A DNA stretch of 60,521 nt from contig CASFPE010000025.1 of NCBI GenBank assembly GCA_949296575.1, positions 1 to 60,521 of the forward strand, read 5' to 3'. The notes under the pieces were generated by a model that worked only from the letters and a program-made list of their open reading frames with translations, did not search any database and was not told where the DNA came from. Of this stretch, positions 51,801 through 59,004 are shown piece after piece; the first letter of the stretch is position 1; every line of letters starts with the position of its first letter. The DNA is from an uncultured Bacteroides sp. (lineage in GTDB: Bacteria; Bacteroidota; Bacteroidia; Bacteroidales; Bacteroidaceae). Both the position numbers and the translations under genes were made by a program.

Positions 51801-52691
51801 ATGAAATACTTAACATACATTCTTTTGCTCCTGTTGCCAAGTTCAATCATCCAAGGCCACAACTCATTGCAAAAACAAATACAACAAATTCTTAAAAGCA
51901 CAGAAGCCAAAATCGGTGTAGCCATTCTGATTAACGAAAAAGACACATTGGTTTTTAACAACAACGAACGCTATCCACTCATGAGCGTAATGAAGTACCA
52001 CCAAGCTTTAGCCGTTGTGCATCACTTAGATCAATGCAATCTGCCGCTTTCCACTGGAATCTGGATAGAGAAACAAGATTTGCTTCCCAATACCCACAGC
52101 CCGTTGCGAAACAAATACCCTGAGGGCAATATCACGCTTTCTGTTGGCGAACTTCTCGCTTATACCCTTCAAGAAAGCGACAACAATGCTTGCGATATTC
52201 TTTTTAAATATGTAGGAGGCGTGGAAACTGTAAACAAGTATATCCGTTCTTTAGGCATAGAAGATTTTGCCATATCTGCAACTGAATACGAAATGCACCA
52301 TTGCCCCGCAAAATGTTATGACAACTGGGCTACCCCACTCTCTGTTGCCATACTTATGGACAAACTTGCAGGAGGAACATTGCCTATAGACACAACTTAT
52401 ACCCATTTCATCCGCGACAACTTGCTAAAATGCAATACCGGGAAAGAACGGCTCCCATCTCCGCTGTTAGGGACTTCAACCTGCATCGGCCATAAGACGG
52501 GAACATCTGACCAAAACGAAAAAGGCGAATGGATAGCCATCAACGACGCAGGATTCATCTTGCTCCCGGATGGAAGACGATATTCCATTGCTGTCTTTGT
52601 AAAGCACTCTAAGCTTAGCCTTCAAAAAACAGAGGCCATCATTGCCCGCATCTCAACGGCTGTTTACCAGCATTTGTCTGCCCCTGAATAA
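51801..52691 (+). CDS. Class A beta-lactamase, subclass A2-like
   Basis: A 296-residue serine beta-lactamase with an N-terminal signal (YLTYILLLLLPSSIIQGH). Active-site motifs are Ser62-x-x-Lys65 (SVMK), SDN at 126-128, an Omega-loop glutamate in ATEYEMH (about 162-164) and KTG at 232-234 (HKTGTS). The PLMSVMKYHQALAV context and NNERYPL resemble the Bacteroides CfxA/CepA/CblA group (subclass A2), which mostly hydrolyses cephalosporins. Chromosomal context without mobile genes suggests an intrinsic enzyme. TACATTTG at 51737-51744 may be its promoter. Confidence 0.93.
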   Translation: MKYLTYILLLLLPSSIIQGHNSLQKQIQQILKSTEAKIGVAILINEKDTLVFNNNERYPLMSVMKYHQALAVVHHLDQCNLPLSTGIWIEKQDLLPNTHSPLRNKYPEGNITLSVGELLAYTLQESDNNACDILFKYVGGVETVNKYIRSLGIEDFAISATEYEMHHCPAKCYDNWATPLSVAILMDKLAGGTLPIDTTYTHFIRDNLLKCNTGKERLPSPLLGTSTCIGHKTGTSDQNEKGEWIAINDAGFILLPDGRRYSIAVFVKHSKLSLQKTEAIIARISTAVYQHLSAPE

Positions 52692-52778
52692 CATCCTTCC
52701 ACACAAGCCTAAAACAGGACTTCCCGTAAAACGGAAGAAAAAAACACACCCATAGCGTTCCAATTAAACATATTTATT

Positions 52779-52786
52779 TATCTTTG
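52779..52786 (+). promoter_or_regulatory. Promoter -7 element of the B12 operon
   Basis: TATCTTTG at 52779-52786, placing the transcript start a few bases before the riboswitch. The -33 part is weak. Confidence 0.5.
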
Positions 52787-52792
52787 CCGCGC

Positions 52793-52968
52793 ATTGGTTC
52801 AAGACCCCTACGACGGGGGAATTGATGAAAAGGGAATCAGGTGAGAATCCTGGACAGTCCCGCTGCTGTATGTCCTCAATAAAATGTTGCAGGCACATCT
52901 CACAACCACTGGGTACCATACCTGGGAAGGAAGCCTCCAACAGGACGAGTCAGAAGACCTGCCATGCA
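52793..52968 (+). ncRNA. Cobalamin riboswitch
   Basis: The conserved aptamer core is easily read: GGGGAATTGATGAAAAGGGAA-type start, AATCAGGTGAGAATCCTGGACAG, CCCGCTGCTGT, then the B12-box region ACCACTGGGTACCATACCTG followed by GGGAAGG, and the closing GAGTCAGAAGACCTGCC. These are the hallmarks of the AdoCbl/MeCbl class. It lies 70 bp before the first gene of a BtuB operon, so B12 should repress expression. With the -7 element at 52779 it fills the otherwise non-coding 52692-53038 gap. Confidence 0.95.
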
Positions 52969-53038
52969 CGTTGACAAGCTAAATCTTGCGAGGAATAAGA
53001 TTAGTATTACATATTTTTATCCATTAATTATTAGACAA

Positions 53039-53782
53039 ATGAAAAAGATTTCATCTCTAATGGTCATGGCTGCAACCATTATCTTAGCATGCAGCTGCAA
53101 TGAGAACGAGGGAAATACAGATCTCACCATCCGCTTCAACGGCCTGCTGGACACGCCAGAGACGGAATACGTGGGTCCCAAAACCAACCTCCCCGACGGT
53201 GCCTATTATTACGAAAGCACCTTCACCGACCCCACCGGCACCGCCACATTCACCCACTATGTGCCAACCGCAGGCAACTATTTCGGGGGAGGCTTCACCT
53301 ATACAAACAAGACCGACGTACAAACCAACAGCTACACCAACAGCAGCGCCATCACCGGAAGGGGGCAAGCGGGCGACACCTACCTGACTTGCAACGCCGA
53401 CGGCACCTACCGCCACGCCATCATCACCCTGAAAAACGCTGCTACTGTGAAGGGTGCCTACTTCACCAACAGCACCTACACCTACCTCACCATACGCGAT
53501 GGCGGCATGGGGGCACGCCCCTTCGAAACAGGCGACTGGTTCAAGGTAATTGTCACCGGCAAGATGGGCTACGCCACCACAGGCACCGTGGATGTTTACC
53601 TTGCCAAGGACGGCAACATCTGCAACCAATGGATGTGGCAAGACCTCTCCACCCTCGGCATGGTCGATGCCCTGGAGTTCAGTTTCGACTCCACCGACAA
53701 GACCAGCTACGACGGCGGGCAGACCTACTACCTGAACACTCCCACCTACTTCTGCATGGACGGAATGGTCATTACGCTGTAA
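53039..53782 (+). CDS. DUF4465 lipoprotein, first gene of the B12 operon
   Basis: A 247-residue lipoprotein. From the ATG at 53039 the signal KKISSLMVMAATIILACSC ends in an ACSC lipobox. The rest matches DUF4465: KGAYFTNSTYTYLTI, FETGDWFKVIVTGKMG, VDVYLAKDG, WMWQDLSTLGMVDALEFSFDS and TPTYFCMDGM. DUF4465 proteins often accompany TonB receptors in Bacteroidales and may bind the ligand at the surface; a cobalamin role is inferred from the riboswitch. An in-frame ATG at 52964 lies inside the aptamer and is not used. Confidence 0.8.
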   Translation: MKKISSLMVMAATIILACSCNENEGNTDLTIRFNGLLDTPETEYVGPKTNLPDGAYYYESTFTDPTGTATFTHYVPTAGNYFGGGFTYTNKTDVQTNSYTNSSAITGRGQAGDTYLTCNADGTYRHAIITLKNAATVKGAYFTNSTYTYLTIRDGGMGARPFETGDWFKVIVTGKMGYATTGTVDVYLAKDGNICNQWMWQDLSTLGMVDALEFSFDSTDKTSYDGGQTYYLNTPTYFCMDGMVITL

Positions 53783-53801
53783 CCACATATATAAAATAGG
53801 T

Positions 53802-55880
53802 ATGCGCCGCAACCACATCACAGCTTGCTTGCCCAAGGGCCTATGCCACTTGAGAGGCAGGCTGTGTACTTTCAAACGGCGCATGGCACTCGCTGCCATC
53901 CTCTTTTCCATCGGCACGGCCCGCATGGCCGGGCAGGAGCGGCTCGACACCACAAAGGTCTATAACCTCGGCGAAGTGGTAGTGGAGGAAAACGCCCGGC
54001 AGAAGGCGTTGCGCTCCACCATGCCGATACAGACGCTGGATGCCGAACGGCTGCTACGGACGGGTGCCGTGCAACTATCGGACGCGGCAAAGATGTTCAG
54101 CGGGGTCACTGTGAAGGACTACGGGGGCATCGGGGGGCTGAAAACTATCTCCATCCGAAGCCTCGGCGCGGCACACACCGCCGTGGCCTACGACGGCATC
54201 CCCGTCACCGACGCGCAGACCGGCCAGACCGACCTCGGCAAGCTCTCCATCGGCAACGTGGAGCGCGTCAGCCTCACGGGGGGGCAGGGCGACGACATCT
54301 TCCAGGCCGCCCGCCTCTTTGCCTCCGCCGGGGTGCTGCACGTCCAGACCCGCGCCCCCTCCTTCCAAGGCAAAGATGTCAACCTCACCGCCTCCATGAA
54401 GGCCGGGAGCTTCGGGTTCGCCAACCCTAACCTCCACGTCGAGAACCGATGGAACGACCGCATCGCCACTTCCGCCACCGCCGACTATACCCATATCCAC
54501 GGCGCATACCCCTACTTGCTGCACAACGGCAACGCCACCGAACGCCGCCACCGCCGCAACTCCGACGTGCAGAGCGGCAGGGCGGAAGCCAACCTTTATG
54601 TCCGCCTCAGCGAAGGGCAGGAAGCCTCTGCCAAGCTCTACTACTACCAGTCGCAGCGGGGGCTGCCCACCAACATCCTCTACAACGACTACGCCGGGCA
54701 GCGGCTCTGGGATCGCAACGTCTTTGCCCAAGGCCGTTACGAGAACCGCATCAGCAGCCGTTGGAGCATTTTGGCGCAGGCAAAGTACAACCGCGCCTAC
54801 AACCGCTACTACGACCCCTCCGCGCTCAACATGGCCCGCGAGGAGAACAACCACTACCGGCAGGACGAATACTACCTGTCGGCCACCGTCCTCTGCCGCC
54901 CCACCGCCCACTGGTCCGTGTCGTTGGCCACCGATGCCTTTGCCGACCATTTGGAGGCCGACCTCGACGGCTTCGCCGTCCCCACGCGCTACACCCTGCT
55001 CAACGCCTTGGCGGCCAAATACGTCCGTCCCCGTTTCACCGCCACCGCCTCCCTGCTGTCCACCCTCACCCATGAGACGGTGAGGCACGGGCAGGCCGCG
55101 CCCGGACGGCAACGCCTCTCCCCCGCCGCCTCCCTCTCCGTGCAGCCCTTTGCCGGGCAGAACCTCCGCATCCGCCTGTTCTACAAGGACATCTTCCGCC
55201 TGCCCACCTTCAACGACCTCTACTACGGCCAGACCGGCACCCGCACCCTCCGCCCGGAGAAAGCCTGGCAATTAGACGGCGGCATCACCTGGGACATCCC
55301 CGCCGGGCGGCTGCCCCTGTCGCTCACCCTCTCCGCCGATGCCTTCTACAACCGCGTAACGGACAAGATTGTGGCCATGCCGGGCAAGAACCTTTTCGTG
55401 TGGAGCATGATGAACATCGGGCGGGTGGACATCAAGGGCGTGGAGACGAGCTTCCAGGCCGGCATCGACATCGCCCCCCGCATCGCCTTCAGCGTGGCGG
55501 CCAACTACACCTGGCAACGCGCCCTCGACAAGACCGACCGCCACGCGCTGCCCTACCGCGCCACGTTCAACCACCAGATTCCCTACACCCCCCGCCACTC
55601 CGGCTCCGCCGCCGCCACCTTGGAAACGCTGTGGGTCTCCGCGACCTACACCCTCATCGCCTCCGGCCTGCGCTATTGCAACCAGTACAACTCCTCCGAG
55701 TACCTCATGGAGGGATACGCCGAGCATTCCCTCTCCCTCTGGCGCGAGTTCCGCATCCGGGCATGCCGCCTGCGCCTCCAGGCCGAAGCCCTCAACGTGG
55801 GCAACCGCCAATATGAAATTGTGAAGAACTATCCCATGCCGGGACGGCAGTTCCGGGCATGCGTCACCCTCAAATACTGA
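53802..55880 (+). CDS. btuB: TonB-dependent receptor, BtuB-like (cobalamin)
   Basis: A 692-residue outer-membrane transporter. TonB box-like VYNLGEVVV at about 53-61, then the plug (MPIQTLDAERLLRTGAVQLSDAAKMFSGVTVKDYGGIGGLKTISIRSLGAAHTAVAYDGIPV) and a long beta-barrel ending with the aromatic-type FRACVTLKY. Under a B12 riboswitch, and next to a BtuG-like protein, cobalamin or corrinoid uptake is the natural call. The signal peptide is unusual: the hydrophobic core (MALAAILFSIGTARMAGQ) begins at residue 28, so translation may start at 53883 instead. High GC and strongly C-ending codons. Confidence 0.9.
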   Translation: MRRNHITACLPKGLCHLRGRLCTFKRRMALAAILFSIGTARMAGQERLDTTKVYNLGEVVVEENARQKALRSTMPIQTLDAERLLRTGAVQLSDAAKMFSGVTVKDYGGIGGLKTISIRSLGAAHTAVAYDGIPVTDAQTGQTDLGKLSIGNVERVSLTGGQGDDIFQAARLFASAGVLHVQTRAPSFQGKDVNLTASMKAGSFGFANPNLHVENRWNDRIATSATADYTHIHGAYPYLLHNGNATERRHRRNSDVQSGRAEANLYVRLSEGQEASAKLYYYQSQRGLPTNILYNDYAGQRLWDRNVFAQGRYENRISSRWSILAQAKYNRAYNRYYDPSALNMAREENNHYRQDEYYLSATVLCRPTAHWSVSLATDAFADHLEADLDGFAVPTRYTLLNALAAKYVRPRFTATASLLSTLTHETVRHGQAAPGRQRLSPAASLSVQPFAGQNLRIRLFYKDIFRLPTFNDLYYGQTGTRTLRPEKAWQLDGGITWDIPAGRLPLSLTLSADAFYNRVTDKIVAMPGKNLFVWSMMNIGRVDIKGVETSFQAGIDIAPRIAFSVAANYTWQRALDKTDRHALPYRATFNHQIPYTPRHSGSAAATLETLWVSATYTLIASGLRYCNQYNSSEYLMEGYAEHSLSLWREFRIRACRLRLQAEALNVGNRQYEIVKNYPMPGRQFRACVTLKY

Positions 55881-55887
55881 CCGACTT

Positions 55888-57843
55888 ATGAAAACCAGAC
55901 TCTCCCTCCTCCTCCTTGCCGCCACGATGGCCGCCGCCTGCGACGACGACATCCGTTGGGAAGACGCTGCCGACGGCACGCCCGCCGAGACCACCGCCGA
56001 CGGGATGTACATCCTGTGCGAAGGGCTGTTCAACATGAACAACAGCAGCCTGTCCTACTACGACTTCGCCACCGCCGCGATGGCCTCGTTCCAAGACCCC
56101 GGCAAGGCGGGAAGCGACCAGACGAGCTACGACTACTTCAAGATGCGCAACGGCCGCCGCCTCGGCGACACCGCCAACGACCTGCAACGCTACGGCAGCA
56201 AGCTGTGGTGCGCCGTCAACGTCTCCAGCCAGGTGGAGGTCATGGATCTCGCCACGGGGCGGTCGCTGGCCCGCATCCCCCTGTTCGGCGACGACGGCAT
56301 CGCCCGCCAGCCCCGCACCATCGCCTTCCACGGCGGCAAGGCGTATGTGTGCAACTTCGACGGCACCGTGGCCCGCATCGACACCGCCACCTTGGCCGTG
56401 GACGGCATCACGCAGGCCGGGCGCAACCCCGACGGCATCTGCTGCGCCGCAGGCAAGCTCTACGTGAGCAACTCCGGCGGCCTGGACCCCCAGCAGCCGG
56501 ACAACACCGTGTCCGTCATCGACATCGCCTCCTTCGCCGAGACGCGGCGCATCACCGTCCGCGAAAACCCCGGCGCCATCCACGCCGATGCCGACGGCAA
56601 CGTCTACCTCGTCACACGCGGGCGGTACGACGAAGCCCTGGCCGACTACGACTGCCGCTTGCACCGCATCGACAGCCGCACGGACGAGGTGGCGGCCGAC
56701 TACGACATGCCCGCCTTCGACTTCTGCATCAGCGGCCACCGCGCCTACCTCTACACCTACGCCCAAGGCGGGGGCGACGGCATCGCCGTCATCGACACCC
56801 GCACGGGGGCCACCCTCGACCCCTCGTTCGTGAAAGACGGCACCTCCTTCGTCCACATCTACGGGCTGGCGGTGAACCCCGCCAACGGCGACCTCTACGT
56901 GTGCGATGCCATGAACTACACCGTCAACGGCCTCGTCTATTGCTTCGGCGCCGACGGCCGCCGCAAGTTCACCCTCGATGCGAAAGGCATCAACCCCAAC
57001 TCCATCGTCTTTTCCCCCCGCCACGACCTTGCCAACGATGGCGGCAGCACCGATGCGACGCCCGCCAACGGCATCGGCCAGGTGTTCAGCTACGACCCCG
57101 CGCCAGGGCAGTTCGTCAACCAGATGCCCCTCTACGCCGAGGGCGACGACGCGCAGGCCATGGCCCGCAAGTGCTTAGAGGCGTTGCAGGCGGGCAGCCT
57201 CGTCAGCCTCGGAGGCTTCGGCGGCAGCATCACCATGGGCTTCCTCCGCCCCGTGGCCAACGGCGAGGGGGCGGACTTCCGCGTGCTGGGCAACGCCTAC
57301 GACGGCAGCGCGGAGCCGGGCATCGTGTTCGTGGCCAAGGACGAGAACGGCAACGGCCTGCCCGACGACCCGTGGCACGAACTGGCGGGCTCGGAATACG
57401 CCAGCCCGCAGGCCGACCCCGGCTATGCCGTCACCTACCGCCGCCCCGCCTCCACGGCCGACCCCGTGCCTTGGACGGACAACCGGGGCGCACAGGGCGA
57501 CATCCCCCGCACCATCCACGCCCAGAGCTACTACCCCCTGTGGGCGGAGGATGATGAAATGACCCTCACCGGCACGCGCCTGCCGGACAACGGCGCTTAC
57601 GACCCCGCCGCCGCCATGTGGGTGATGGCCGCCTACGCCTACGGCTATGCCGACAACCATCCCAACACGTCGGCCGCCTCCGCGCTCGACATCGACTGGG
57701 CGGTGAACGCCGACGGCACGCCCGCCCGGCTGGACACCATCCACTTCGTCCGCGTCTGCACCGCCGTCAACCAGCAGATACCCGGCCTCGTGGGCGAACT
57801 CTCCACCGAAGTGGCGGGGATAGAAGTAGTCAGTAGGCAGTAG
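55888..57843 (+). CDS. BtuG-like beta-propeller lipoprotein fused to a second surface domain
   Basis: A 651-residue lipoprotein (signal KTRLSLLLLAATMAAAC). Residues about 35-375 repeat the YncE/BtuG propeller pattern: YVCNFDGTVARIDTATLAVDG, LYVSNSGG, VSVIDIASFAETRRI, DLYVCDAMNY. In Bacteroides such propellers (BtuG) sit on BtuB and bind cobalamin with very high affinity. Residues about 395-651 are a separate domain (SLGGFGGSITMGFLRPVAN, DENGNGLPDDPWHELAGSEY, ALDIDWAVNADGTPARLDTIHFVRV) that is often a separate cell-surface protein in B12 loci. Here both are one polypeptide. It follows btuB by 7 bp. The last codons lie inside the heptamer repeat at 57825. Confidence 0.75.
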   Translation: MKTRLSLLLLAATMAAACDDDIRWEDAADGTPAETTADGMYILCEGLFNMNNSSLSYYDFATAAMASFQDPGKAGSDQTSYDYFKMRNGRRLGDTANDLQRYGSKLWCAVNVSSQVEVMDLATGRSLARIPLFGDDGIARQPRTIAFHGGKAYVCNFDGTVARIDTATLAVDGITQAGRNPDGICCAAGKLYVSNSGGLDPQQPDNTVSVIDIASFAETRRITVRENPGAIHADADGNVYLVTRGRYDEALADYDCRLHRIDSRTDEVAADYDMPAFDFCISGHRAYLYTYAQGGGDGIAVIDTRTGATLDPSFVKDGTSFVHIYGLAVNPANGDLYVCDAMNYTVNGLVYCFGADGRRKFTLDAKGINPNSIVFSPRHDLANDGGSTDATPANGIGQVFSYDPAPGQFVNQMPLYAEGDDAQAMARKCLEALQAGSLVSLGGFGGSITMGFLRPVANGEGADFRVLGNAYDGSAEPGIVFVAKDENGNGLPDDPWHELAGSEYASPQADPGYAVTYRRPASTADPVPWTDNRGAQGDIPRTIHAQSYYPLWAEDDEMTLTGTRLPDNGAYDPAAAMWVMAAYAYGYADNHPNTSAASALDIDWAVNADGTPARLDTIHFVRVCTAVNQQIPGLVGELSTEVAGIEVVSRQ

Positions 57844-57873
57844 TTAGTAGTCAGTAGCCAGTAGATAGTAGTC
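57825..57873. repeat. Seven tandem AGTAGNN heptamers overlapping the stop codon
   Basis: Exactly seven 7-bp units (AGTAGTC, AGTAGGC, AGTAGTT, AGTAGTC, AGTAGCC, AGTAGAT, AGTAGTC) run from 57825 to 57873. The TAG stop of the propeller protein (57841-57843) is inside the third unit. Because 7 is not a multiple of 3, TAG falls in all three frames along the array. Confidence 0.85.
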
Positions 57874-58100
57874 AGAATATAGGAGTCAAGGAGCCAAGAA
57901 GCATTGCGGGGGCTGCCCATGCAGTAAGATATTGAAACAACGCCGCCCCTGCGGATGGCCTTGCTGGAAGCCCGCCGGGCTTCCGCCTTGCAGCCTTGCC
58001 AACCGGCCAACTCGTTGCCTTGGCCTTTTGGCCGACAATGAAAACCTGCCCTACACACCCTTGTGGAGGGGGTGCAGGAGGGAATGCGTACCCTGCCCCT

Positions 58101-58253
58101 CCACCCATGCGTGGGTCACCCCTCCACCACTATTGTGGTCACCCTGCCACCACAATTATGGCCACCACCCCACCATAATTGTGGTCGCCACATCACCTCC
58201 ATTGCGGCCAACCCGTCACCACAATGGTGGCCGCCGCATCCCCCATGGCGTGG
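58101..58253. repeat. Seven tandem 23-bp repeats, each a short dyad (CCAC...GTGG)
   Basis: Cores start at 58101, 58124, 58147, 58170, 58193, 58216 and 58239, exactly 23 bp apart. The consensus core is CCACCACAATTGTGG, flanked by YCAC/GCC; most copies keep inverted CCAC and GTGG arms around an AT-rich centre. The period excludes coding. No spacers vary as in CRISPR. The array is in the gap before the HU-family gene; the rest of the 57844-58485 gap, apart from the heptamers and promoter, shows nothing I recognise. Confidence 0.8.
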
Positions 58254-58409
58254 TAAACTGTCCTTACATATTGCGGGTTCTGCCAGGGGCAACATTCCCC
58301 GGCATGCAGGACAGCTGCCGCCCTGCCCGCACGGCATCCCGCCCCTGCGGCCTTGCCGCGCCGTTGCACAATATTTTTCCACATCGGTGGCAAAATATTT
58401 CTCAAAACA

Positions 58410-58441
58410 TTTGCTTTTATCATACTAATATAATAGATTTG
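58410..58441 (+). promoter_or_regulatory. Promoter of the HU-family gene
   Basis: TTTG (58410-58413) and TAGATTTG (58434-58441) with an exact 20-bp spacer. The leader to the ATG at 58486 is about 38 nt. Confidence 0.75.
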
Positions 58442-58485
58442 TGCAGAAAACCATAAATATTGTTGAACATCTAAAATTTAACGTT

Positions 58486-58911
58486 ATGGCTATCATTTAT
58501 GATGTAGTGGAACGGAGAAATCCGGCGAAGCCGAACGAGCCGCACAAGTGGCACCTCTACTGCAAAAGCATCGGCACAGTGAGTGAATCCGAAGTGGCAA
58601 GGCAGATTGCCGAAGAAACCACGCTCAACCCCAAGGAGGCGGAGATGGCCTTGGCGCAGTTGAGGAAAATCGTCCTCCGCAACCTCCATGCCGGCAACAC
58701 CGTGCGCCTCGGCGACTGGGCCTACTTCTATGCCACCCTGCAATGCGAAGGCGCGGAGACGGAGAAGGAAGCCGTCCCCGCCAAGGTGAAGAAGGTGGCG
58801 ATGCACCTCGGCTACGACAAGACCTTCCAAGCCGACCTGAACAACGCCACGTTCGTGTCCGCCAAGTCGCTCCAGAAGAAGGAGGACGAGCCAACGACGG
58901 AGGAACCCTGA
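58486..58911 (+). CDS. HU-family DNA-binding protein (Bacteroidales type)
   Basis: A 141-residue member of the HU/IHF fold as found in Bacteroidales (HU-HIG-like). Features are MAIIYDVVERRNPAKPNEPHKWHLYCKSIG at the start, VARQIAEETTLNPKEAEMALAQLRKIV for the dimerising helices, LHAGNTVRLGDWAYFYATL for the strand leading to the DNA-binding arm and an acidic low-complexity tail (QKKEDEPTTEEP). Such genes are often found next to BspA-like or N-acetylmuramoyl-L-alanine amidase genes. The upstream in-frame ORF start at 58441 overlaps the promoter, so the ATG at 58486 is used. Confidence 0.88.
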   Translation: MAIIYDVVERRNPAKPNEPHKWHLYCKSIGTVSESEVARQIAEETTLNPKEAEMALAQLRKIVLRNLHAGNTVRLGDWAYFYATLQCEGAETEKEAVPAKVKKVAMHLGYDKTFQADLNNATFVSAKSLQKKEDEPTTEEP

Positions 58912-58916
58912 AACGC

Positions 58917-58955
58917 TCCCCCTCCCGCCCCGCGCCGGAGGGGGACGCTGTTTTT
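58917..58955 (+). terminator. Terminator after the HU-family gene
   Basis: The stem TCCCCCTCC (58917-58925) with GGAGGGGGA (58937-58945), then CGCTGTTTTTGC. It begins 6 bp after the stop. Confidence 0.8.
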
Positions 58956-59004
58956 GCTTTACACAAGATACACATTATATTATACTAACTAAAACATTAC
59001 TTTT

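Noticed and set aside
52964..53038. Upstream ATG at 52964 as start of the DUF4465 gene
   Set aside because: It lies within the end of the cobalamin aptamer; the lipoprotein signal begins at 53039.
54075..55271. Long minus-strand open frame (398 codons) opposite btuB, and similar ones opposite the propeller gene (55870-57024)
   Set aside because: They are mirror frames of GC-rich genes with Gly/Val/Arg-rich meaningless translation; the plus-strand receptor and propeller have clear domains and signals.
55956..57554. 532-codon plus-strand frame inside the propeller gene
   Set aside because: Arg/His/Pro-rich shadow frame produced by high third-position GC; no domain or start signal.
58101..58253. 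CRISPR array
   Set aside because: Units are contiguous without unique spacers, the period is only 23 bp and no cas genes are present; the same reasoning excludes the 22-bp arrays.
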